64,000 nucleotides of DNA from Labia minor (taxonomy: Eukaryota > Arthropoda > Insecta > Dermaptera > Spongiphoridae), in contig OY720345.1 in assembly GCA_963082975.1 (NCBI GenBank), positions 14,968,491-15,032,490 of the forward strand, given 5' to 3'. Positions within the stretch are counted from its first letter, which is position 1. The number at the start of each line of letters is the position of its first letter. This document shows positions 1 through 11,965 of the stretch, piece after piece. Both the position numbers and the translations under genes were made by a program. The notes under the pieces are model-generated. The model did not search any database. It had not been told where the DNA came from and saw only the letters and a program-made list of their open reading frames with translations.

Positions 1-1086
1 ATGGTACACATTTTTTATTCATAGGTTGATTTGACTGAAAATGAGACTCGCTAATGTTTTCAAATATTGTTTCTGAAAGTCTTGGTTGGCCAAAAAATTT
101 CGGATTTAATATTTCGTTATTTATAAAATAAATTAAAATATATTGTAATTTTAATAAATAATACTAGTCTTAAATTAGATCTTAAGTGATTAAAAACAAA
201 TTATTTTATCAAAGAATATAAAAAACAAAAGAATTTATACTTTTTTGTAGATTCCTCCGGTAAATTTAGTTTTAATTTTAATTTCTTCTTTAAATTGTTA
301 CAATATTTTAAAATATTTAGTGTAATTTACAAAAAACTTAAAAAGGCCTTTTATATTAAATCAGAGGATTCTTCACCTCAATATTATTTTTATTTTAAAG
401 GAAAATAAATATTTATGAAATATTAATCAAAATATGTTAAATCAATTTCGATTAAATTATAATATTTAGTATGAAATTAATCTAAATAAATAATTCAAAT
501 AGTTCTTAGATTTATTGAATTTATTTATTAAAAGAGTAAAAAAAATCCTTTATGACAATTCTTTTTTTAATTATTTGTTAAAATTATTTAAATATGTTAA
601 TGCAATCTAATTAAATACAAATACAAAAATTAAATTCTATAGAAAAGATTAGATCATTATAATATGAACTGTTTATACATTAGTAATTAATTAATTAACA
701 ATTCAGTCAGAATTCGAGTCTTATGTCAAATTCACCTTACATAATAATTGTATTTAAAATTTATACTTAATTATAATTGATTTTATTGGACTCGTTTCAT
801 TTGATCCTCATGGAAAATACAAAGAAGGTAAATTTTGAAAGAATATTTTATATGATGTTTTTTTCTGCATGTTCTGATAAAAATAACATTTTATTTATTT
901 TTAATTAATAGATTTTACTTTTTCATTTCTAATTCTAATATTTGTTTTAATAATTTAAATAGTTGAATTTATATTTTATTTTTATTATATTAATTCATTA
1001 CTAAAAGATAAATATTTGAATATTAGTTTTATCTTAAAAAACTAATTGAATTTGTTTTTTATTATTTCAATATAATTTAATAAATA
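1..1086. other. AT-rich non-coding stretch
   Basis: Very AT-rich with dense stops in all frames. I see no conserved coding segment. A short open stretch ending in a plausible donor (AAAGAAG then GTAAAT near 826) could pair with the possible exon at 1098, but no matching acceptor lies upstream of it. Confidence 0.5.
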
Positions 1087-1097
1087 TTGAATTTTAG

Positions 1098-1284
1098 GAA
1101 GCTACAAATCCTCCAAAAGGAGGCCACCAACTTCGGTCATCAGAACCTCAACGAAAGCCACCGAATTGGTTGTCTCGATGCTCTTTACTTTGACGACACA
1201 CTATTTGGAGTCGATGTCATCACAAACGTCGTCGACGCCACCTTTTGCAAGTCACATATTTTACAATTAATTTGTAAGAAATGA
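1098..1284 (+). other. possible terminal exon of an unidentified gene
   Basis: About 190 bases that are clearly GC-richer than the surrounding DNA, directly after a good 3' splice site (a T-rich tract ending TTTTAG at 1092-1097). More than one forward frame is open across much of it, so the frame cannot be fixed: one reads about 57 codons to a stop near 1270, another about 65 codons. Pairing with the upstream donor near 826 (AAAGAAG|GTAAAT) is possible in either of two phases. I do not recognise the product. It may be the 3' end of a gene entering from the left, a small peptide gene, or non-coding. Confidence 0.3.
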
Positions 1285-1299
1285 GACTTGGAATTTAGG

Positions 1300-4088
1300 A
1301 GTTGTCGTCTAAGTGAAAGCCATTGATGTTTGACTGAAAGACAGTTAAGTGATCTGAAACCATATATATATATATATATATATAAGTATTGTATGTAATT
1401 ACAATATATAATAATTATATATATATTATATCAACTAATTTTTCACATAAGGAACATCAACCGTATATTGTCAAAAATATATTCCATAAGGCAAAAGTAA
1501 TAAAAGAGTGATTTATTATTGCTTTTTACATGTGTATTAATTTTTATAGAAAGTTCTCTTTCTATTTTTTCATAAAATCATACAAATATATATTTTATTA
1601 CTTTCATATTCAGAGATTAAAAATAAATTTTTTGAGTTAGTTATACAAAAAAAAAAAGAAAAAATTGTAATTTTGTGGATGAAGGTTTAAAACAAAAAGA
1701 TTTAAAAATAAATAAAAAATGCATATAAAATACATACCAGACATTGTACTCTCAGGTTTTTTAATACTTTATGCCTTGTAATCATTTTATATATGTTATT
1801 TTTTATTTCTATACAAAAATATTTGTTCCTTATTATTTGATCTATAATATTATAAATGTAATATAGCCTTCAATTATATACTTAATAAATTAGCGCTTTT
1901 TAGAAAAAATATAAATTTCTTTAAAATATTAAATATTTATTTTAAATAATATTAAGTTTTAATCCAAGTTTCTTGCCAAAATAAAATCTAATAATAAAAT
2001 AAAATATTATCAAAGATATATAAAAATGGAATACTCTCTAGTAAAAAACTTCATGAAAAATTAATGTTAGAAAATTGAAATATTATTTAATTAGAAATAA
2101 AAATTGTGTTTGTTATATTATTATGACAAAAAATTATCTGTCCATAATCTTTAATATTGTTAATAAATCTGCATAAAGTAATTAATATTGATTGCACAGA
2201 CTCACTCACATGCCAACACTCCAACACATATTTAGAGATTATTATAAAAATCACTGTTACTTTCATCTAAGAAAAATTATAATACATAATGTATTTCTTA
2301 TATTTCTATATCATTATATAGTTAATTTATAAATATTTTAAAATTTTGAAGATTGAAGGGGTATCAATCTGAAACTCAATGTCTGGTAGAATATATGATA
2401 ATTAAATTTTTCTTAATTTATAATATCAACTCTCATTTTTATTCCTAATACTTTACAACGATTATAAAAAGTTTCAATTAATATATATATATATGTATAT
2501 ACATATATATATAATAATTTTGATTTCTATTTTTATTCATCTATAAAATTTCTATGATTATTAATAAAATATAATTTTATTTTGCTTTCATAAATTTAAA
2601 AATTTTTATATTTTTTTTTACATTTTAGACTTTTGTAATTTAACCAAGAAAATAAATTAATTTTTATTGTTTTTCCATAGATTGTTTTTATTTAATTATA
2701 ATTTTTGCAATATTTTCTATATATTTTTTCTCACTGAGATTTATAGATGTAATTTTAAAAAAATATTTATATGAAAAAATATATATCTATATACAAAAAT
2801 AAATCATCAATATATAAATTTTGTTTTTTATTTTTAAACAAACGTCTAATACTTATTCAATGAATCTCCTATTTAGGTCGCCTCAGTAAGCTTGTTTTTT
2901 TTCAGGTAACATTCAAAATGCTTGATCGAATAAAAGGAACTTATTATAAAAATATTATATTTAATTTGTATTGATAGATAAGTCTTTATATTTATAAGTA
3001 TTTTATAAGCATTAAAAAATTTAAAGGAGTATATATTATATATTATTTAATGACAAAGAATATATCTGGTGTTACGGATACGTAGGGTGAATTTGAAAAA
3101 AGATTCTCAGAAAATGAATTCATAGTTTTTCATAAAGGCACACGCTTATTAACTTGGTTGGATCTAATTATATTTTTAGAAAAATAGATGGGAGAAAATT
3201 GAAAAATTACTTAAATAGGTTATTTCTAATGACAGAAATATTTGACCCAAAGATTTAGAAGGCTATTCTCAATTTTGAAGAAGTGATCGTCACGTACATA
3301 TCTTCTTTATTTAAGCACATTATTTTAGAATGTTTGTTATTAATTATTAGAACAATATAAATAATACCCTTTTACCGTTCACTAACTAAAAATTTACTTT
3401 AAATGTCAATTATAGTTTCAGTGCCATATTTTTATTTAAATTAAAATGAAATTCCCATCAAATTTGATATTAAATAAATTAAATATTTGTTTATACTAAA
3501 TTTTAATATGCTAAACATTTTTATTTAAACATGTCATAAAGCATTAGTGTTATATTCTGTATTTTTTTAAATTAAACATATTATTATAATATAATATACA
3601 GTGATGTATTGGTAAAATAGGAAGTAAGGGAACGCATAGTGGGAGAAAAAGTCCTATTTTCAGCAAACTATTTTTTTCCATATAAGTTTTTATATTTTTC
3701 CTTATTCTTACTATACAAAATATTTACGAACACAAAAAAAGAAATTCTAACAGTAGATTTAAGTGGGAGTTGTCGGGACATGAAAAAGTACTGGAACGCG
3801 TTCTGGTTCTGAAAAAAGGTAAGGGAACGTCGAATGATAATATATTCAAAGTGAAAAGATGGAAGTGAAATATAAATTATAAATAAGTAAATATATGGTT
3901 TTATTTATTATTTTAATTTGAACTTTCTCAATAATTTTAAACATTTTTAATTTATAATAAATTTATAAATAATTTATTTATATATTATACTAAAATATAA
4001 CTTTAAAATTTATAGAAATACTTTTTAATCTGTAAATTTTTCTAGACATTAATTTATAAAAATGCACGTTATATTTGTATTATATTTA
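1300..4088. other. AT-rich intergenic DNA
   Basis: I see no gene. There are AT dinucleotide runs near 1361-1384 and 2482-2512 and a GC-richer patch near 3600-3830 (starting CAGTGATGTATTGGTAAAA) that may be a decayed transposon end, but no matching second terminus was found. Confidence 0.5.
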
Positions 4089-4564
4089 TACAGGATATCC
4101 CATATGCCGTGCTTAAACTTTCCCAGGGTGATATGAGTATGTAAAAATAATGAAAAATATCCAAACTAGGTAGGTCCGGAAATTTCCGGGATCCGAATTA
4201 CAAGTTAAAAATGTATTCCCTAACTTTAAAGAAAAGTTTGGGAAAATTTTTATTCCAATCTAATTTTAACTAATCCGATTTAATAAGGTTTATATTTTTG
4301 GAAACCAATAATATGGAACAAACTGATTTTTTAAAACTATTAATTAAGGGAGAGAATTTTTTTTAAATGGCAAATTCTTTACACAATAAAAAGGGGATAA
4401 AAAAAATTCAATATTTGAAATTAAAAAATTTAATCATATGATTTGAAGACCTGTTGCCCCGTCCCTCGTCATTTCCTCCACCCTACCAATATTGGATATT
4501 TTTCATTATTTTTACATATTCTATCACTCTACCAGAGATTGAGCCCGACATATAGGGCATACTA
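4089..4564. mobile_element. MITE with long terminal inverted repeats
   Basis: The two ends are inverted copies over roughly 75-105 bases, with a perfect inner match of 23 bases (4141-4163 against 4493-4515). The left end reads TACAGGATATCCCATATGCC and the right end, reversed, TAGTATGCCCTATATGTCGG. Flanking TA on both sides fits a Tc1/mariner-superfamily target duplication. The interior has no open frame, so this is a non-autonomous element. The superfamily is inferred from the TA flank and the shape of the end only. Confidence 0.65.
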
Positions 4565-5590
4565 TTTATATGGAAAGTGTTGAAAGATGAAATCACAACA
4601 ATAATGTCCCATAATAAAAAAACATTAATATAATCATATATGAGAGATCTTTTATTTATGGATAAAAATCTAAAAGATAATTTATTTTTGTATATTAAAA
4701 AATGAATATTTAAATATTTAATACTTTAATAATTTAACTATTTCCATAGTTATATATATATATATATTTAAATTATTATAACAGACTATACAATGTTATA
4801 TGGTATATTAATATTGTACGTTAAAATTTACAAGTTTTAGAACTAGATAAGTGTTTGGCCTCCAAATACTACTATAAAAATAATATATTATAAGTTATAA
4901 AATATTTATTTTAAACTATATAAAGAACAATTAATAGCTAACATCTTTATTTTAATTTTTTAATTTTAGAGAGAACAAATATATAAAAACATTCATTTAA
5001 AAAATAAGAAATACTATTAAACATTAATAAAATTTCTATGTGAAATAAAATAGAAAGTGTTTCAAAATAATAAAATTAATTTTATTAAAGAATGTTGAAT
5101 AGCAATTATTATTAATATAATTTATTAATATGAAGATAGAGAGATATATGTTTGGTAATATATTTTTCATCATTCTTTATACTATAACAATTTTTTTTTT
5201 ATTTTTTGGTATATATTACATTCAGGATATTTTTTAATATTATTTAAATATATAAATAAATAAATATATATATAATTTCTAAAGGAAGTTCTAAACGCAG
5301 ATTGTTTTTATAAATAATAACTAAAAACATTTTTGAGAAATTTTTTCAAAATTTAAAAATGAGAAATTTCTCAATAAATATATTTTATAGCAAATGAGCT
5401 GTCTTTTTCTCAAAAAAGTTTAGACTGAAACCTTTTTAATTTATACTGAATTTTAATTTAAAATTAAAAAGAAATAATTTAATAAATTCTATTTAAAAAA
5501 TAAATACTTTAAAAGTTGACACAAATGGCGTCTATATGCATATAGATGGAGATGCAAATGACTGATAAATGTCCCATATTCTTATTAATA
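4565..5590. other. AT-rich intergenic DNA
   Basis: No gene or recognisable element seen. There is a TA run near 4752-4769 and repeated simple AT motifs. Confidence 0.5.
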
Positions 5591-5725
5591 TAAATACATA
5601 TATATGAAACATATATCAATTTAAAATGAAATGTCCAATATTAAAGAATTTGAAGGAAATAGATTTTAAATTGATATATGTTTCATATATATGTATTTAT
5701 CCTTCAAATTCTTTAATATTGGACA
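5591..5725. repeat. interlocked pair of perfect inverted repeats
   Basis: Arm A (5591-5627, 37 bases) is perfectly complementary to A' (5663-5699). Arm B (5632-5657, 26 bases) is perfectly complementary to B' (5700-5725). The order is A-B-A'-B', with gaps of 4, 5 and 0 bases, so the two hairpins cannot form fully at the same time. A 74-codon reading frame crossing the structure is produced by the repeats and is not considered a gene. Confidence 0.85.
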
Positions 5726-6280
5726 TATATTTAATTAATAATAATAATTTATTTTATTTCAATTTTTTACCTAGTTTTTTCTTAAAATTAAAAAGTATGT
5801 ATTACAACAAATATTTTATATATTTTGTTTCAGTACCATTTCAATTCTGATTAAAAATTAATTTTTCCAAATATAATTGTATAATTCTTAAAATTGCAAT
5901 TTTCAACCAAACTTAAAATATTATCCAAATAATTATTGACACAATGGATAGATATGACAAGAAATTATACAAATATAATCAACCTGAAATAATAAAATCT
6001 TCGAAATTTAAATTAAATGTATCCAATAGAGAAGAATTGATTATGTATTTGAGTCTGCGTTTGCTAAAATAGTGTCCCGACAAAAATGTTTGTTCTCGAC
6101 CCTCAATGATCCAAAAATGAACTTCAACATGATTTTGAGGATTTTTCTTTTATAATAATTATCTATTTTAGAGCATATATATATTAATATATATCCTTTG
6201 TAAGATTTTATAATGCATACTAATATATTAAATGAAAATAATTGACTAGTTGAAGGCATAATAAAAATAAGTGAATGAAT

Positions 6281-9200
6281 TTAAGCTGCAGACTGAACAG
6301 ACCAGCCTAAAATCAGTCTATCAAACCCACAAGTAAATAAATTACAAGAAACTTGTGGTGTTGTAATATCATCAGTCCAGGCAACACATGAAACCATACG
6401 TCGATGACCCTGAAATGATCAACCATTAATATTTGAAGATATGCCTGGCCATTATAATATTATATATGTATATAAATAATAAATAATACAATACCTGTCT
6501 ATTAGTACGTGGAAGACGAGCCAATCGCTGACCTCCTAAATCAAATAATCTCACTTGTCTATTATCATGTGGAATAGCTATAACATCTTGAAATGATACT
6601 GATAATCTATTCACAGCAGAATCAGATCTAATAGTGGCTAAAGGGGATCGCATATTTCTTAGATCCCAAACTTTAACACTTCTATCATCAGATCCTGATA
6701 CAACCTTGTCCTCTTTGGTAAAAACTGCACAAGTGACAGTCCTACAATATAAAATAAATATTAAAATGAAGATTTTACGAATAAGTTAAAAAAAGATTAA
6801 TTTAATATAACTTACTCAGTATGACCTTGAAATACTGAAACTGAATGAATTGTTTCTCTGAAATCCCATAAACGAAAAGTAGAATCCCTTGAGGAGGTTA
6901 CGACTAATCTTTGTATTGGGTGAGCAGAACAATGTGTTAATTCTTGATCATGTCCTAAACAAACAGAATAAAATCACTTAAAGACACTAAAGGGTAATAC
7001 GCTTACCTGCAGCCCTAATCTTTGGTCAAGAGATAGTAATAATAATTAATTCATGGGAGCCTTAAGACTGCTCAAAGAACGAAATCGAGCACCGATTTTT
7101 CCAATTCTAATTATATTAATTCGAAAAATTAAACGAGAATTGATAGGATTTTAAAAAAATACTAATAGATAGTATAAAGTTTATAACTCTTGAAATTCTA
7201 GAAAATACAAAATATACCATTTGATTGAGTTTTTTTCAAATTTATAATTTATAAATTATAAATTTATAAATTATTAAAAAACACTCTGAGAATTAACATG
7301 ACTTTTAAAATGATCGAAATATGTTTTTAAATTTAGTTTTCCATTTCTCTTGTAATATTATATTATTTTAAAATAATATTATTTATGCCGTTAAAATCTC
7401 ATACAAATAATCCTGTCCATTCAAATCAAATAATTTGTTTGTAAGGTTTATAAGAGTACTAAACTAAGGCCATAAAATACCAACAACATTCCCGTTATAT
7501 ATATAGAATCAAATATCAGTTTTGTTTATTATATAAAATGTCTAAAGTCTAAAGTATCAATAATTTATACCCTTATTGATTCGTATATGTTTATTTCTTT
7601 CGTACTTGTTTTGCAAAGGGTTTAATGAAAAAGAAAACACATTTACATAGTTTTTTTTTTAAATAAAAAGACAAATAAGAACTCACCACTTAAGGTTTGA
7701 AGAAGTTCTCTTGTTTCAACATCATATAAATTAGCAGTTCGGTCCCATGAGGCAGATATTACTTGATCGCCACTAGGTAACCAATCAGCAGCCATTACAA
7801 CACCACTATGACCAGTAAATTCAGCAACAGGTGTTCTAAGTTTTGGAGCATTCATTTCAGCTCCACCTGCATCATCGATAACAAATTCATCCAAATCGCA
7901 GAGATCTAATTCCTCTTCCGAGGAATTCCCCTTTGATTTCTAAAAATGAACAAAATTATTAATTATAAACTTTTATAATAAAAATAAAATGATAATAATG
8001 GGACTAGAAAAAAGTTCGTGGTGTTTTTCCAGATAATTGGCATCAATTGAAAATAAACTAAATGAAGAACGCACTAAACGCTTGTTGCATTGTTGACACA
8101 TGAGTGTATAAACATCGAAGTAGTTTAAAAGTTACTTTCGTTTGAAAATGAAGAAAACAAATGAAAAACTGCAATATATTTTGCAATATTGTTATACAAA
8201 GGAAAGTAATTTCCAAAATTTGCATGCAGAAATGGTTCGTTCATTTCTGTTCTTGAAAATTTAATGAAAAGGATTTGTCACGAACTGGTCCTCCAGTCAA
8301 TGAAATTGAAGACAGCAAAGCAAATAAGTAGTTTTGATTTTAGTATAGAGCTAGGCATTGACCATTAAACTCTTTGGGACTATTTATACAAAAGAAAGCT
8401 CTATGTATGAATTTCTCAATCATATTTGGTCATGAAAAATAGATCATAGCAAATGAAAGATCGTGTATAATGACCTCACAAACGATCGCCGAAAAAGTTG
8501 ATCTGCATGGTGGGACTGGAAGGGAATCGTCTACCAAGTTCTACTTCCAGTTGTTCTGACATATGATTCTCAACTCTAATGTGGAGAACTAGAGAGATAA
8601 CACCATGCAATTGAAAGAAAATAACTCGTATTAAATAATAGAATCACGAAAACACCTGACCACACACTTATTTGATATCTCATCAAAAATTGAGAGAGCT
8701 TGGTTGGTCCAAAGATTGCATTTCGACTAACACTTCTTCCAATATCTGGAAAACTCAATATAATCTGCTTTCAAAAGAAGATTGTGGAACTGCTTGACAC
8801 AGATTTGCATGCAGAAACCACTGAAGTTCTCTTATGATGGTTCTACATAGTTCTGCCTAAAAAAGGTGAAATATTTTCAATTATAATTTATTATATAATA
8901 TTAAAAAACTAACTTTTGTACATTCTCTTCGAATGACAGCATCTATCAAGTCAATTGGCGCCTAGGTGGGGTAAAGGTAGAACGGGTTCTCCCACTCGAT
9001 CCCAAAGACCCCAGGTAGGGATATTTCCTTACCAGGGATCAGGAAGATGTGTGTCAACCGTGATAACTAACTACTAGGTGTCTTATATTACATAATATAA
9101 TTGGTTTAAATAAATTAATTTCCCCACTATCAGAAAACCAGAAGAATTTTATTTAAACAAAACGCCACAAACTTTTTCTTGACCCAATAATATATTTTAT

Positions 9201-11079
9201 AAAAAATATTTACAGGTTGATCACAATTAACAGCTGCTTGCCAAATATGTGCACTTTGATCTCCACTAGATGATAATATTAAGTCTTTAGAGGGATGGAA
9301 TCTAACAGAATTTACTGATCCATTGTGTCCAGTATATTGTAAAAGACAACGTCCAGTTTCTATAGACCAGAGGCAAGCTGTGTGATCTAAATAAAAAAAC
9401 TTTATAGAATGATTTATAGATAATATTTGAAATATTTTGATTATCATACCAGCAGAAGCAGTAGCAATTATAGGTTGTCCAAGTCGTGATGCAGCAACTT
9501 CCCAAATACCATCACGATGACCAGAATATTCTCTTATGCGAATACAAGTTACACTAGGAGCTTTAAAACTAGAAACGATTTTACTTGTTTGTGCTTTAAG
9601 TTTATGAGCTGTTTTAATAGATTTTTGGGACACGTTTACAGCTAAAATATTTAAATTTCAAATTATCAATATTAATATTAATATTAAATAAATTAACATT
9701 GTTACAGAGAGTATCATTCTAATCTCCTTTTTGAAATCAAGAGAACCTATTTATCTATTTAAAGTTATGATCCGCTACAACCATATTGCTCCAATCATAC
9801 CTGTCCTGAACTACTTCAATCCAATTCCTCTTCTTTCCTAATTCTTTCATGTATTATTTTATTAATCTTCCCATCAAATTCTTGGTATCACAAGAGAGCC
9901 TTACCAAAATGAAGAGGAAAGTGAAAAGAGAATGGAAAATATAGGATATATTTGATGGTAATGAACAACTTCAAAAAAAGAGGGAAAAATTCACAGTAAT
10001 GAAAAGAGAAAAGAAATAAGAATTTATAGGCCTATAAAGTGGTTAATACTTTAAATTTGCTATTATTAATAACTATGTAATTTAAGTAACTAATTTAAAA
10101 ATTAATTAATTAATTAAAATTATTGTTATTTAATTTCAAGAATACTACAACCTAACAACGAAATATGATTAGCAACTTAATTATAATATATATACACGAG
10201 GTCTGTTTGAAAAGTATCCAACCTTAATAACATGCACAGAGTGACAGCGAAGTTTGTTCCCAAGCTGCTCTATCGGAACAAAAAAAACTCCATCTTGGAG
10301 TTACTCTGTACATGTTGCACACTACCAGAATTGATCCTGAGTTTCTCAAAATTATAGATGAAGAAGAGTTTATGGGTGTTGGTAAAAATTGAAAATGTGA
10401 TGAAGACAACTCTACTTTATGTATTCACTGGTTAGAATTATTTTAAAGTAATATAACAATGTTTTTTTTAAAAACTAATATGATAAAAAACAAAAGCTTA
10501 CATTTATTTTTTGAAACACCTTTACTGGACGTATTATCAAATTCGGTAAGATCACAACTTTGTTTATCTCCAAAAAATGACTCTCTTTCAAGTTTTTCAT
10601 TTAATACATCTATTTTATCTTGCACTAAAAATGTATTAAATATTAAAATTAACATAAAATAATAAGTGATAATAAATTAGTAACAATTGATGTTACATGT
10701 AGCATTTTCGGCACAAAGAACTTCAAATTCTTTTTCAATTTGATGAAATAGGTCATGAAGTTTGGTTCTGAAATTAAATAAAATTAATAATATAATTAAA
10801 TATAATAACAAATATTATACATTGAATCAAGAAATAATTTTTCAAATAAAATTTATACCTTATAACAGGAGGGATTAAACTGTCAGATTCAGTTTCTGAA
10901 CGATTGGACGTATAAAATTGAAATGTTGGAATCTCGTTGTCTGTATGACTTTGCACTCTTGGAATACTAACTCTCTTACTTTTCGGTGGTTTTCCAGTCA
11001 AATTTTGAACAACCTCCTTGAAATAATTATTTTAATTTAATTATGTTATAATGTAAATTTCCAATACACATCTTACCAT
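6281..11079 (-). CDS. WDR37: WDR37, WD repeat-containing protein 37
   Basis: Ten coding exons on the minus strand: 11077-11079, 10859-11016, 10697-10767, 10502-10624, 9450-9641, 9214-9386, 7687-7939, 6816-6954, 6495-6741 and 6281-6409. All have GT-AG borders and phases that join into 495 residues, close to the roughly 494 of vertebrate WDR37. A basic N-terminus is followed by a coiled-coil-like helix (residues about 55-95, HQIEKEFE) and then WD40 repeats from about residue 155. Hallmarks are [49 protein letters not shown] and [11 protein letters not shown]; the protein ends GFDRLILGW. In vertebrates WDR37 pairs with PACS proteins and affects calcium handling and cell survival; that role here is inference. 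The first coding exon would hold only the ATG, so an alternative start is possible. The intron at 7940-9213 holds mariner and SINE debris. Confidence 0.93.
8025..8870 (+). mobile_element. decayed mariner transposon in a WDR37 intron
   Basis: Scattered mariner-transposase blocks are readable on the plus strand in shifting frames: an N-terminal helix-turn-helix-like start near 8146, [11 protein letters not shown] near 8262-8300, the [10 protein letters not shown] segment near 8500 and a QKLRELGW block near 8690. Stops and frameshifts interrupt all of it, so it is a dead copy. It lies antisense within the 7940-9213 intron of WDR37. Confidence 0.75.
8930..9065 (-). mobile_element. old SINE fragment
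   Basis: Shares blocks with the tRNA-derived SINE at the right edge of the window. On the minus strand both carry CTGGGGTCT followed by TGGGA, and both contain ACCCGTTCTAC. The 5' tRNA-like part is diverged. It sits in a WDR37 intron next to the mariner remnant. Confidence 0.45.
10195..10400 (+). mobile_element. mariner-derived MITE or solo end
   Basis: Begins with ACGAGGTCTGTTTGAAAAGT, which looks like a mariner-type terminal repeat, and runs about 200 bases of GC-richer sequence. No transposase domain is readable and the second terminus is not clear. It lies in the WDR37 intron between 9642 and 10501. Confidence 0.4.
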
Positions 11080-11754
11080 GATGTATAGAATTTTTTTTTT
11101 TTTGTTTTTAATAATTATAAATATTAAATTTCAAATATTAAAGAAGAATAAATCAACTTTTGTTCCATTTGTTATGTAACTAAAAAAAATGAATGAAAAT
11201 AAATATTACTATTGAAATATGTTAATGTTGTGAAGTATTTTTGTCAATGTAAAAAAATGTAAAGTATTTATACATTAAACGAACAAATGCCCATGAAGTT
11301 AGCAAACTTAAAGTATAGCAACCAAATAAAAATATAAAAAAGTAATTAATGAGATTAAAAATGATATATAAGATATTCTTAATGTTCTTTTGATTTCTAC
11401 ATTATATTTTTAAAAAATAAACTAATTATTTAGATAAATTTAATAAAAAATTATAAAAAAACATCAATTTTTATGAATTGCGAAAGAAACAATTAAAACA
11501 AAACAATTAAAATATTTTTAATTATTTAATTATTTATGGAATATTAATGTTATATTAAATTTAATTAAAATGAAACCAAAAAAATTAGTGGCAAATTAAA
11601 AATAAAAATTAAATTATTGGGTATTTGAATCAATAATAAGAGTTTAGCACAAGAAACAGCCACTATACTGTGTGTTTCAATATCTCAATTCGCAACACAG
11701 ACCTTATAAAATTTCCATATAATCCATTGACATTCAATTTATGTTTTATTCATT

Positions 11755-11945
11755 AGGCCAGTAGAGGGCTTCACTAATTTTCTGAGGGGAGGTTCACTTC
11801 GTTAAAGGAAAATTATTTAATTTTTTAATTTTTCTATATCCAAACCGAATATTAGTGAATAAGTGAATAATTAGTGAATTAGTCAATAAAACATTACTAA
11901 ATGGCTGCTCATTTGGACGTTCATAACTAGTTTAATTATTATCTC
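11755..11945. repeat. dispersed repeat, copy 1
   Basis: Shares with 39293-39310 plus 44113-44290 an end-like block (CCAGTAGAGGGC, then CACTAATTTTC) and an inner block (TAGTGAATTAGTCAATAAAA, then GACGTTCATAAC). Likely a non-autonomous DNA element of unknown family. The second copy is split by the gypsy retrotransposon. Confidence 0.5.
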
Positions 11946-11965
11946 GGAAACTAAAAGCGACCCAG

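Noticed and set aside
3600..3830. hAT element starting CAGTGATGTATTGG
   Set aside because: No inverted partner end and no 8-bp duplication could be found.
5626..5850. 74-codon open frame
   Set aside because: Produced by the interlocked inverted repeat; low-complexity composition.
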